From positions 2,666,001-2,730,000 of the forward strand of contig JAGPXD010000001.1 in the NCBI GenBank assembly GCA_020746995.1: DNA of 64,000 bases. Reading direction: 5' to 3'. The stretch is from Plectosphaerella cucumerina (taxonomy: Eukaryota; Ascomycota; Sordariomycetes; Glomerellales; Plectosphaerellaceae). The notes below the pieces were generated by a model. The model saw nothing but the letters and a program-made list of their open reading frames with translations, was not told the DNA's origin and did not search any database. Each line of letters begins with the position of its first letter. Within the stretch, counting starts at the first letter, position 1. Below, in pieces: positions 1 to 10,863 of this stretch. The position numbers were made by a program, and so were the translations under genes.

Positions 1-1336
1 CCAGCTTGCCAGCCAAGAGGCGACGTGCGGCGGTTGGTTGCTCCCAGCAATCTGGCTCTCGAGGGATGGTCCCGGTTCCTGGGTCCTGGAAAGTCGGACA
101 TTCTGCAGGAAAGTGGCACAGTGTGAGACGACAGGGGGCAGAGCAGAACAGGGGGAAAGAAAACGTAACGGCCGCGCAGTGGTCCGCGAGGGCGAAGGAT
201 CAAGATGGCGTGGGTTCAGTGTGAGTGGATGGATGGAGGTGGGAGGTCGGGATTGTTGTTGGTGTGTGTGGGTTCTGGTGTGGAGCCGCACTCACAAAGT
301 CCCTAAATTCCGCATCATGCGACGGCACGTGACGGAGAATTCTGACTCGGTGGTACGTACCTTTTCTCCCCGGTGCGAAATACGCCTCGTCTTGAACACA
401 CCACCGCATCACCGGAAGACACGATGGAGTCCTATTTCCTCTCTTGCGACTAGCCACATGCATATTCTCATTACATTGATCCTCACCTGCTGGAACATAC
501 TGCAGAACGTGTCGCCAAGTATCCTGCCTGAACCGTCGACATGCCCTCATTTCCACACCTTTCCCCAGTGATGACCACCTCCTCTTTTTGCCTTCTCTCT
601 CCCCTCCCAGCACATACCAACAGATAACACGGGTTGACTGGATACCCTCGTCTACCATATCCTTGGGAAGCGGGCCATCGTCCCATGATGAACAAGGCGA
701 GACAGACGAGACATGCCCTCCCGACGCTCCGCGCGTGATGGCCCCCCAAGCCCCATTGAGAGAGCTTCCGGAAGCCAGCCTGCTCCCCGTCCTAGACGCA
801 GCCAAGCCCGCCGGACTCCACGACCCCTTGCGCTCGTCTCGCATGGTCCCCTCCTTTCCTCTGTCCCCCTCCCCGAGCCGAGACACTGCCTATCCCCCCC
901 AATAGAAAAAAAGGTCCTTCTGGCTGGCACGCGAAGGATCAACGCCCAGGTCAACCATCTGCTGTTATGCAGCAACTCACAATCCCCCGTCCCTGTTCCT
1001 GCGTGCGTGCTGTATGTAACCTACTCGAACTCGCAGGGCCTCGTCCCTGAACATGCTGGTCGACAATCATCCCATCCTGCCCCCCCCTCCCCATAATTGT
1101 CCACAGCACCCCTTGTCGTCCATCAATCTTCCTATCCTCGCTCCCGTCCGCCGGCCGTTTCCCCCCTTCGACCTGCCGGACGCCATACACATACTTAATA
1201 TACTCAACCCGCTCTGTCCATCCATCTCTCTCCGCGGCCCCTCCCCTTCTCGATGCCGTCCTGCCCGATCGTGTGCTCGCCTCGTCCGTCCCACGCCTAG
1301 CCTCGAACGAGCCCGCCGCTCGACCGCCCGCCCGCC
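1..1336. other. intergenic / 5' region of the rhodopsin-family gene
   Basis: I see no supportable gene here. The open frames on both strands have no recognisable domain and overlap one another. The last 300 bases are C-rich and pyrimidine-rich, as is usual just upstream of a filamentous fungal start codon, so this is probably the promoter and 5' UTR of the gene starting at 1337. Confidence 0.5.
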
Positions 1337-2666
1337 ATGTCCGTCGTCTCCGGGACATCCCCCGAGGGGTTCCCCATCATCAACGGCGTCACAGTCCTCT
1401 ACCCGCCGCCGGATCCGACATATGTCGTCGACTTTGACAACCCCCAGCGCCAGTATGTCCTCGAGCACTACTTCATCTTCGGCATCCTGGGGCCTCTGGC
1501 CTTCATCGCCCTATGCCAGCGCTTCTACGTCAAAATCTTCCTGTCAAAGGGTCTCCAGCTCGACGATGCCTTCATGGCGCTGGCGTGGGCGTCGTCCCTT
1601 GTCGTGCAAGGCATGCTCGTACATACCGTCATCGTCAAGGGATTCGGCATCCATACGTGGGAGATGCCATTGGCGGTGTACAACAACACCCTCTTCGTAG
1701 GCTTCTCTCGAAACTTCTCCTCGGAGATGCGTCTGACAGTTTTCTCGTAGATCTCCTACATCACAGCCGGCCTCTTCATGCTCTGCAATGGCTTCACGAA
1801 ACTCTCGCTGTTGACATTCTACCTCGGCCTTTCGCCTCAGAGGTGGTGGCGCATCGCCTGCTGGACGAGCTTGGTCTTCGTGGGCCTCTACACCGTCATC
1901 ATCACCTTCATGCTCTTCGTCCACTGCAACCCGCCTCGCAAGGCCTTTGATATCATGGCTGAAGGCACCTGTATCAATGTCGGCATCCTGTTCATCGCCA
2001 CCGCGGCCTTCAACATTGCCACCGACGTCCTGCTCTTCATCCTGCCCATCCCCATGATCGTCCGCCTGCGCATGGGCGTTTTCCAGAAGGTCGGCGCCAT
2101 CGTCGTCTTTGCCATCGGCTCCGTCACTGTCATGACATCCATTATCCGCCTCGTCTTCCTCTTCACTGTCTTGCGCTCTCAAGACATTGCCTGGGACGCA
2201 GCCCGCGCCAACATCTGGTCGTAAGTCCCCCCTTTTCGCCGGACATCCACTCCCTTGGAGCACCCGCTAACACACACCTCCCAGCTTCCTCGAGGCCAAC
2301 CTCTTCATCATCTGCGGCTCCATGCCCACCATCCGCAAGTTCTTCAAGCACTTCGCCCCCAAGCTCATGGGCGTGTCCACATCGGCACCATCCTACGGTA
2401 CCCCCGGCTACGCCGGCGGCGCATACGCCTCCAAGACGGCCCCCAATGCCACCGCCGCCCGCACCCGCAAGCTGCGCAGCCAGTACGAGAACTTTGACGA
2501 CGACGACGAGAACGAGATGCAGGTCTTTGACCCGTCCAAGAGCCTTCGCGACGACAAGCGCTCCAACGTCGCCGTCAACATTGACGGCGGCGGCGAGCCC
2601 CAGCCGGATAACGGCAGCGAAAAGGCGATTCTGCAGACAAAGACTTTCGACGTGCGGTATGACTGA
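1337..2666 (+). CDS. PTH11-like rhodopsin-family integral membrane protein
   Basis: Three exons (1337-1696, 1751-2220, 2285-2666) encode 403 residues. Both introns (54 and 64 bases) start GT and end AG, and the first has a CTGAC branch site close to its acceptor. The protein has about seven hydrophobic segments, beginning near residues 42-62, 78-98, 118-145, 155-177, 195-222, 233-262 and 277-290. It carries hallmarks of the fungal rhodopsin-like family (PF20684): a KLSLLTFY stretch near 137-144, an LPIP motif near 218-221 and a Ser-Phe-Leu-Glu-Ala-Asn last helix. The C-terminal 110 residues are hydrophilic, with an Asp/Glu cluster near 345. There is no N-terminal CFEM cysteine domain, so it is the non-CFEM type. 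Related proteins are called PTH11-like receptors, but the ligand and any G-protein coupling are unknown. The family assignment is firm; receptor function is inferred. Confidence 0.88.
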
Positions 2667-3623
2667 TTAGGGGTTTGGTGGAGTCAATCTTTCATGGGCT
2701 ATGTATCTCTAGACGAGGGACGGCAAACGGTGCAACGGGAAATGCATTTCGGGGTCAAATTACAGGAAATATAGACGCTGCCCATACATCATGAAGCACT
2801 TTGACAATCTCATCTTGGGATGCCTCTCTGTGTCTCGACCCCAACAAGGACTTGGGATGATCAATCGTCAACTATCCCCCTCCCGCGGGTAACCGGACTC
2901 GCCAGAATCCCGAGACAGCCAGCCCCTGCAGAGGCAAATCCTTCTCGAGATGAAAAGGAGGAACTTTCCTAATCGAGGTGATGTCCTCCGGGGCTCCGTT
3001 CCGGCGCGCTGTGTGGGACATGTCCACACTCATGGATCCTACACTATGCACAACCCTGCCTCGGAGCCGGCCGACGTTCTCCTCCCTGCCTGCCCCCGAG
3101 AGTTGCTCCGAACACCCGCCACGTCTCTGGCACCCAGGCAGGCCAGGATGCAGCCTGTGGCGTGTTCCCTATTCCGCCCCTGAACGACCGCCGATCAACC
3201 GGGCAACAGGATCAGCAATCGGCAGCGCCCGTTCCAGACCCTGAGAACAACAGGCTATTCGACTCCGTCTATCGTGTTCATTTGTAATACCAGTAGATCT
3301 CGGCAACTGGTTTCCGAGGCCAGACCGTTTGACGCAGATCGGGTTCGCGTTCCAGGCCAAAGCCGGTGTTGCCGCTTCATCAATCACCATCAACACCTTG
3401 TCCACGCTACATGGGTTTGCAGAACAATCATTATCATTATCTCCTCCAAACATCTCCGACCGATGTAATCCTCCAAAATGTACAGGGCGAGCAATTACAT
3501 TGGCCTCCTCCTCTTCCGCCTCCGTTTTGCCTCCTAAGCAGGAGCAGGGGTATAATAAGATCTATGAACAGCAAAGGGAAGAAAAATGGTAAAGTAAATA
3601 AAAAATGAAGAAGAAAAAGCAAC
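2667..3623. other. intergenic region between convergent genes
   Basis: This is the shared 3' flank of two convergent genes. It holds no open frame with a recognisable domain. AT-rich patches near 2740-2790 and 3540-3610 are consistent with 3' UTRs and polyadenylation regions. Confidence 0.5.
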
Positions 3624-5735
3624 TCAGGCAATCCCCGGCGATGGCAAGCCAGGCGACACGTCCCCCGGCCTCGTCGACCCAGGACCCAGCAGGCCGCCCC
3701 TGTCAGCCATCGGGCGGTGACCCTGCGCCAAGACGGCCGCGGCGCACGACCGGCCCCGGAGCAGCATCGGGCTAAACGCGGGCGCGGCGGTCTCGGCGTC
3801 CGCATTCGGCCCCGCGCGGCGGAGTGACAGAATCAGCACGAAGCCGAGGATGAAGACCAGGATGGCCGTGACAGCGAGCAGGCTGGTGGCGTCGACGAGG
3901 ATGCCGAGCTGCTGCTCCGCGACAAAGGGGAAGACGGTGACGACGGGGCGGAAGGAGAAGGAGACGAAGAGGGAGAGCGGGGCGAAGAGCGCGAGGAGGA
4001 GCCAGGAGTAGGGGCGGGGGAGGGTGAGGTAGAGAGAGGTTGTCTGGTCGCCGATGGTCTCGGGGGAGGAGATGCGGAGGGGGGACATGGGACCTGGGGA
4101 TGAGAAGTGGGCGATCTCGTGGAAGAGGGAGTAGGTCGTCAGGAGGCTGTTGGTGGAGATGTAGAGGAAGGCGACGAGGAGCTGGGGCAGGGCGGCGATG
4201 AAAGCTGGAGCGGCGTGGTTGGTGAGTGATCCGAGACGGAGGATCCGTGCTGTCGATGTCGAGTTGAAGCTGTCAAAAGGGCTTCCGAGGGAGTTGTTGC
4301 CGTTGAGGGCGTCGGCGAGGAGGACGACGGCGAGGACGGCGGGGAGGATCCATGAGAAGGCCCAAATGGCCCAGCGAGTGCGGCTGGGGGCGCGGTGCCA
4401 TGAGAGGCCTGAGGAGCCGGCGGCCACGGGCTCGGTGGCGCCTATGTGGCCTGCCTCCTTGGTGAGCGGGCAGCCCTCACGAACGGGGTGGTCCGGCCGG
4501 ATGAGGAACGAGGCCACGGCATCGCCCAGTGTGACGAGGGGAGTGAAGCTCTTGAACCCAAGCAGAACACCGAGGCAGACGAGGCAGACAAAGCTGAGAA
4601 GAATGGCTCCGCCCAAGCTGCCGTCGTACGAGTCGAGGCTGCAGGAGTTGGTATCTGTCGTAGCAGCCTCGGCATCCACGGAAGCCGGGGCAAACGTTCC
4701 CGGCGGGATAACGGTGACGATGCGAGTGGTGAAGAAGGTCGAGTTGTACCTGAAAGCATCTCGTCAGCGGGAACGAACAATCACGGGACGGGCGAGAACT
4801 CACATGACCTGCACGCTCACGGCCGCCGTCAGGAGAACACCGGCCACAATGGCACGGGTCCTGGCGATCGACCGCATATTCCTAAACGACGGCAGTCCGA
4901 TATCCAACCACCTTCCGGCATCATGCGCCATATCGACCTCAACACGCGTCGGGCTCGTCAGGATCTGAAAGCCATAGTTGGCAGCGACGAGGATCGACAT
5001 GCAAACGAGGCTCATGGCCGCGTGGAGACCAAAGCTCAGCATCTGCGTCGACGCGCATGTTCCGAGAAAGATCCTCGACTCGCCGTTGCGCTCCGTAGCG
5101 ATGGCAACGACGAAAGAGATGACGGTCGCCAGCACGATGAGCCCGGCGATGATGCAGTTGAGAATCACACCGCCCCTCCAGCCCCTGATGGCCTGACGCA
5201 TGCCCATGCCGATGAGTTCGGTGCCATGTCCAGGCAAGATCTGGACAAGCTCGCCTTGGGAGTCGCCGGTGCCGGGGCGGTACTGCTCCGAGGCGCCGTC
5301 TGAGAAGCCCTCGAACTGGTTGCGGAGCTCGTTGGCGATCTCCTCGGGGTTTGGGTTCCGCTTCATCTCCCTCTTCCTTGCCAGGGTTTCAGGGGTCTCG
5401 CCTCGGAGGTAGTTGATGATGTAGTCGGGGACGATATCGAGCAGCGACGCGGACGAGTTGCGCTTGCCAGGCTGCCATGTCGCGCGGCGGGGGTAGCTTG
5501 ATGTGAGGGGGCGTATCGATGACGTTTCGGATTCTGCATCGTCGTATTCTGTGACGACGAGGTCGTTGAGAAATGGCCATTGTACCGTCTGTCTGTGACT
5601 TGACTGCAGCCGGCTCCGGCTCGTTGTTGGTCTGCTCGTGCTTGGTCTGCTGGTTCCTGGCCGGCTCGATGGGGGAATACTGTGATGCGTGAGTGACGGT
5701 CCGGTGGCAGCATTCCCCGGATCATGTAGCGGCAT
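3624..5735 (-). CDS. DUF6536-domain multi-pass membrane protein
   Basis: Two exons (4804-5735 and 3624-4749, read on the minus strand) join across a 54-base intron with donor GTGAGT and acceptor TTTCAG, giving 685 residues. Residues 1-170 are hydrophilic and rich in Ser/Thr/Arg/Pro. From about 183 the sequence matches the fungal DUF6536 family: a tryptophan/glycine-rich entry (GWRGG), a first membrane helix near 190-213, a second near 232-256 and a conserved region near 270-292 (RWLDIGLPSFRNMR). The second exon adds roughly six more hydrophobic segments, as expected for the family. The molecular function of DUF6536 proteins is unknown. The start at 5735 is the first ATG of the open frame; a later in-frame start would only shorten the disordered tail. 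It lies convergent to the rhodopsin-family gene. The last 60 residues have no hydrophobic segments. Confidence 0.85.
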
Positions 5736-7623
5736 ACCTAGGCGGCGTCGGGGTCTTCTCGTTCTCCCCTCGTCTGTCCCATATGAATCTCTCGCTGAAC
5801 CGCCCGCCCTCGGCGGCAGGTTGCTTGCCCTCCATGGCGTTATTTGCCTCCTCCTGTCGAAGTGTTCGAGACTGTAGGCGTAATCATTAAACAGTAACGT
5901 TGTACTCGGGCGTCCGATGTGGTAAGTAAGATGTTATAGTCGAGATATCGTGTTGGTGTGGACTGGTTATTAAGGAGAATGGACGACGACCTCTTGGTTC
6001 GACACAGACACACACACAACAAACGAAGCTGGGCAAATGATGAGAAAAGGGAAACACCGTTACAGCACCCCCGGGGGCCGTAGATCAGTCTTGTATGGTA
6101 AGGTAGGCAGATCACGGACTGCAGGCGGCGTTGCCTGACAGGGCCGGCCGGGCACCCGCGGCGGTGACGCTGCGGCGAGGAGGGGGTCCCCTTGGTCCCC
6201 TTGGCCCCCTCCCCATAATGGAGCGGATATTGGATGGCCCACGTAGATCATGTAAGTGAGGTTTGGCCGTCCTTGGCTCTGATGATCGAAGGACGTGGCG
6301 CGGACCTGCACGATGAATCAAGCGCTCTGTATGGGCACGGAGATGTAGGACGTGCGTAGGGGGGTGATGCGGGAAAGGCCTCCTGACAAGGGTCCGGAGG
6401 CCATGAGGCACAAGGCATTGGACGAGATGGCCGGGATCTGGCCTGCAAGTCTTGGAGGGCGAGAACGGATGGCGTTGGGGAGGTTTGACACGATGCGTGG
6501 ATTTTTCAGACGAAAAAAGGCCTTGTTTGCCCGCGTCTCAGGCTGCGCATCGGGATCGGACCATGGCGGGCGTTTTCGACGAAGACGATGTCTGACAACG
6601 GAGGCAGGGAGGACAGAGTCGAGATGCGCATGATGTTCGGATACTGATCTCTGTCGAAGCATCATCCACCTTGTTCACTCCTCGGCTCGTCCCATGACGG
6701 CTCGGCGAGGGAGACAAGGACGCAAGAAGAAAGAAGCAGCACCTGAGGAGCCAGGCATCCCGGGGCGCATCAGACGGAGGGGCAGCAGCAGAGGGTCGCA
6801 TTCCGTGAGGCGTTTCAGAAGAAAGGACGGCGTCCAAGCCGGGACGAGGGGAGGGATGGCCGGGATTCAGGGGTCCGAGCGGAGACTTTTCTGCGCATCC
6901 ATGCGCTAAGCCCAACGGGCGGGCATGGGTGTGCCCGTCAAGTCCCGTGGACCGTCTGCCGGGTGTCCTGCACGACGATCCCCCTTCTTCCCGGCGCTTG
7001 GACACGGACGCGGACGCGCCATGATTGTCTTGCAGTCCGGTGTCTTGACGACGATGCGCAGAAACAAGAGCCATCGGAGGACAAGCTGATGGGACGAAAG
7101 CATGTCCGGTGGAGGGGTATTCGGGAGACAGAGCTCCCACACGTGCCCGTTGGAAATAGAACACACCCGCGCACACAGACCCGGCGGCTGATGAGAATGG
7201 CTGAACAGACGGCGTTGAATGCTGATGTTCCTCGAAGGGCTTAGGGGGCATAGCCACCGGTGAGTATGGGGGCCATATAGGGGGGATTCATGCGCTGGCG
7301 AAGGAGCAATCAATGGTGGCGAGGTTTTTTCTTCCTTCTTGCGGCGGCGATGGCCAGCTTCTGTGGGCTGTGGCCCTGCTCTGCTCTGTGTGTGTGTGCG
7401 TCTGCCCATGCTGGTCTGACTCGGTCAGCTGGTGGGCGTGCAAGTTCATGCGACAAGATGGCGACGGCGGGGTCGGAGGTTTCATGATGTCGTAACGAGG
7501 GAGCGGACACGAGGGAGAACCGTGGCAATCGCGCCGAGGCTTTCGGAGCACCGCTTGTCCGGCTGGTATAAGAGAGACGGCGCGCCCGTGTTCCTGGGGT
7601 CGAAGATGGGAAGACTCCTGTGG

Positions 7624-7659
7624 TGATGCACCTTGGCAAGTCGAAAATAGCCGCCAAGA
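7624..7659. repeat. direct repeat, copy 1, with inverted arms
   Basis: This 36-base segment recurs at 7800-7835 with two mismatches. Inside it, CTTGGC (7632-7637) and GCCAAG (7653-7658) form inverted arms around a 15-base spacer that contains TCGAAAATAG. Both copies keep the arms intact, and the mismatches fall in the spacer. It lies in an otherwise gene-free region. Confidence 0.7.
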
Positions 7660-7799
7660 ACAAGTATCCGACGCCAGCCAGCGCATCGATCCGACGAGCA
7701 CGAGGCGGCAACGGGCGCAGCAAGGGCTTCGCCTCTGCCTGGTATCCGCCTACACCTGGCACGCCCGCGCTTCTTTGTGGTGAAGCGCGGGGCTCTTCA

Positions 7800-7835
7800 T
7801 GATGCACCTTGGCGACTCGAAAATAGCCGCCAAGA
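7800..7835. repeat. direct repeat, copy 2, with inverted arms
   Basis: This is the second copy of the segment at 7624-7659, matching at 34 of 36 positions in the same orientation. The CTTGGC and GCCAAG arms are again intact, so selection on a palindromic site or a recent duplication are both possible. Confidence 0.7.
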
Positions 7836-9283
7836 GCGGAAGCTTGAAGTCCGCGGGCGCGACTGTCAAAGACTCGATCGAGGTTGAGGTGGTTCTGGGA
7901 AGCTGAGGACGTCGGCTTTCCCGAGTTGCTGGCAGACGCGTCAAAGAATCAAGGACACCCGACCGGGCCAGGGAAGTCTCCCGACGGCGGCGGCGGCTTA
8001 GGTGCATCTGCAAGTGATTCGGCATGGACCGCGGGCCGGGGAGATTAGATAGATCCGCGTCTTCGGCAGCGGCAGCGGCAGCGGAAGATCACGAGACCCT
8101 GATTGCTGGACGGACAAGGAGCATCCAAGCCAGCTGGCATCCTAGTGTGCGGTAGAGGCCATGCTGCCGGTGACTAGGTTGCCGAAGGTTCGAGACGGAC
8201 CGTCTGGGGAATTCCAAGACTTGTCGAGCATGACGGGGGTCGTATTTGCAATGTCGGCGTGTGTGTGACGGATGCTGATGAAAAGATTGGAAATGTCCAG
8301 CCGTCCCGAACCGATTCCATCAGCAGTGCAGGGGCCAGACGTGGCCGAACCGAAGAGCCCCGAGGGACTCAGAGACAGGGGAAAAAACCTTGTTTCCCTG
8401 GGAGGAGCAGCCCGCCCGTACCTGCCTGCCTTGCCCGGACACACCGCACAGAGACAGGGAGGAGCTCCGCACTTTAGGGCGTCAGGCAGGAACCGAAAAC
8501 CAGGCACCACGCACCCGACGGCTGGTGACGGCGCTGCCCGCCCGCCCCAGCCACAGATGAGGGGCTCTTCCGAACCGTGCCCCTCCAAAAGTGACGTACC
8601 TGCGTCAAGACGAGTAAGTCACCGCCCAGCAATGGCGTGTCCAGCGGGCCAGCGCTTGTCGATCCCGCGCCTCCAGCACGCGATCCAGACAGAATCGTTG
8701 GGGGGACTGTAAATACCCATCAAAAAAGGGGACAACACACCCAGTCGTATATGCCCCCAATCTCTTCCCGCCCAAACGTGGACGCGTCTGGGTCCGGTGG
8801 TGCCATTCAGCACAGCCACAGGTCCCGAATCGCACGGTCGGCGGGGTGGATGGCTTACTTTCGACGGCCCGCCATTGGTGGCCCTGCGGCGCCTGCAGCG
8901 CTAGGCGCAAGCAGAGGGAGGTACCGTACGGTTTGGGTGGCTTTTGACGCCATTGCCCGCGTGTTCGGTCGACTCTTGCCCGTGTGACTCGGGATGGTCG
9001 ATCTGGGCCGGGGCCCTGGGGCTGGGCTTGGGCTGCTGGGTGTACCTATCTTTGTAAGGCAGCCGGGTGCTTTGAAAGCCACTGGCAGCAAGCCATGCCT
9101 CTGCCTGGGCCGGTGGAGGTGGCTTTCTGCATCTCATTCATAAAAGCTTGAGCTCCTCTTCCTCCGCTTCCCCTTTCCCCTATTTTATCTTCTTATACGG
9201 CCCCTACTTGAACGTCCTGCTCGACCATACACTCACCATCTACCACAAGTTACAGTCTTCCAACACCTCACACTCAACTCAAA

Positions 9284-9529
9284 ATGGCCCCTACATACAC
9301 AATGTCCGCACACCTGTGCAAGTCCATCTACTCCTCCTGGCGCCAGGCTCGCACCTCCTCCCCAGAATCCACCTCCCCCGGCGTCCACGCCCCCAACATG
9401 ACGGCCTACTTCCCCGTCTCCCGCACCAGCATCGACAGCGACCGCGGCGACAATATTTCAACAGCATCCTCCCGGCGCTCCTCGTCAAGCAGCTCCACAA
9501 GCACCAAGCCCTCCTGGTCCGACAAATGA
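9284..9529 (+). CDS. small Ser-rich hypothetical protein (81 aa)
   Basis: This is a single-exon frame of 81 codons with a good fungal start context (CAAAATGGCC). A TATA-like CATAAAAG lies about 145 bases upstream, followed by a pyrimidine-rich leader. The protein starts MAPTYTMSAH, has an aromatic/basic patch (SIYSSWRQAR, residues 15-24) and ends in a Ser-rich tail (residues 60-81) with arginines. It has no signal peptide, membrane helix or cysteine pattern. Third codon positions are strongly C/G-biased as in neighbouring genes, which argues for real coding. I do not recognise a family. It could be an intrinsically disordered phosphoprotein; that is inference only. Confidence 0.55.
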   Translation: MAPTYTMSAHLCKSIYSSWRQARTSSPESTSPGVHAPNMTAYFPVSRTSIDSDRGDNISTASSRRSSSSSSTSTKPSWSDK

Positions 9530-10863
9530 GAGCCACATCTCCCTTTCTCTCTCTGCATTTACACCACACATAACGGAGTTCACGGCGTTCATGGCACGGC
9601 GGACACAAGGCACCGGAGCACACACTCGCGCCCATTTTCTTCACTTTGTTTTCCAAACTCAGCCCGCAACCACGACATATGATGGATGGCTTCTTCTGAA
9701 TACGACACGCCGCCCCCCTTTGCGTCAGAGGGGGGGCCCACGAAATAATCCCCGTCGAGCACGTCTCGTCGTCGCATCGCGCCATCCCAAGCGGCGATTA
9801 CACCACGCTCCCTCGAAACACGCACCAGTGACCCACGGCGTGGTGGGGGCACCTCCCCGACCCGGGTCCAGCACTCGCGGTGCTCCCCCCACCGACAGCC
9901 GATGCAATGTCACCGAGAGCCGGACTCCAAAAACCTGGCCATGATCATCAGGCTACGGGGACGGGGTCACTGCTTCGACAACGCGGGAAAGCTGCATCAT
10001 TCAGTCCATCCATTAGCTAGATACCCCCCCAGAATAACATGGATCTTTTGACCACCAGACCTTTTCACACACACTCTCTCCTCCCATTCTGCCCCTCCGT
10101 GCCGTAAACTGCCTGCTCCTCCCCCGCACAACTTGAACGTCCCGCCCCGAAACGGCCGGCCGCAGCTCCTCCAGCGGCTGCCCCCCCTCTTCGGACCAGC
10201 ACCGTCCGGGCTGGAGACGCTCGCCGGCCGGCACCCCGATGGCGTGCGATGGTGTCACCCGACCAGATGCTGTCATGAGCCCACCAGTCCTCCGTGGTGG
10301 GTATCACCGCTCAATCTACCACTACCACGTAATCACCACCGATGATCACCAATGGGACAGCTCATGCCAGAAACCATCTCCTTGTTGCCGGGTGGTATGT
10401 TCTGTAAAAGTATGATACGGTACTCATAACGAGGGACTGCTCCTCTACCGATAGTACTTATTTCTTTCCTCGCCTTCGTCCCCCCCTTCGCCTTGCAGCC
10501 TCCTCCATCTTTCGTCCCCTCCTTCGCTGTCATCTTCTCTCTGGTCTTGATCTTCTTGGCTTGTTGAAATACCTCCCCCCTCCCGTCCCTCCCATCTTCC
10601 TCAACTTCCCCCCTCGAAAGATCCCCGCTGTCATAGAAGTGTGCGTTCGTGTCGTGTCGTGCCGAAATCCAGAAGCGAGAATGCGCGGAAAAACGACAGC
10701 CAAGAAAAAAACAAGGCCTGGCTCAAAGTTGAAGAAAGAGCACGCGAAACACGCAAGACGCCAGCCCTACCATACCACCCCACCACCTCGGGGTTCGGTC
10801 TGTTCCCTTTTCCTCGTTTATATGATTGGTCCCCTCTCTATCCGTATGTTGCTGCGACGCCCC
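9530..10863. other. intergenic region
   Basis: I see no supportable gene. The stretch holds the 3' flank of the small Ser-rich gene and of the phosphatidylserine decarboxylase gene. Long C-tracts occur near 10023-10030 and 10560-10620. Confidence 0.5.

Larger units (their letters stand above)
5736..9283. other. long intergenic region with a repeated stem-arm motif
   Basis: No gene could be supported in these 3.5 kb. Several open frames exceed 100 codons, but they overlap on opposite strands and look like products of GC-rich DNA. A tandem GGTCCCCTT-like run lies near 6185-6205. A pair of near-identical 36-base segments lies at 7624 and 7800. The final 150 bases contain a CATAAAAG box near 9139 and pyrimidine-rich DNA leading into the small gene at 9284. 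Confidence 0.5.

Noticed and set aside
6538..7257. 239-codon open frame on the minus strand
   Set aside because: No domain, erratic composition, overlapping frames on the other strand; typical of GC-rich intergenic DNA.
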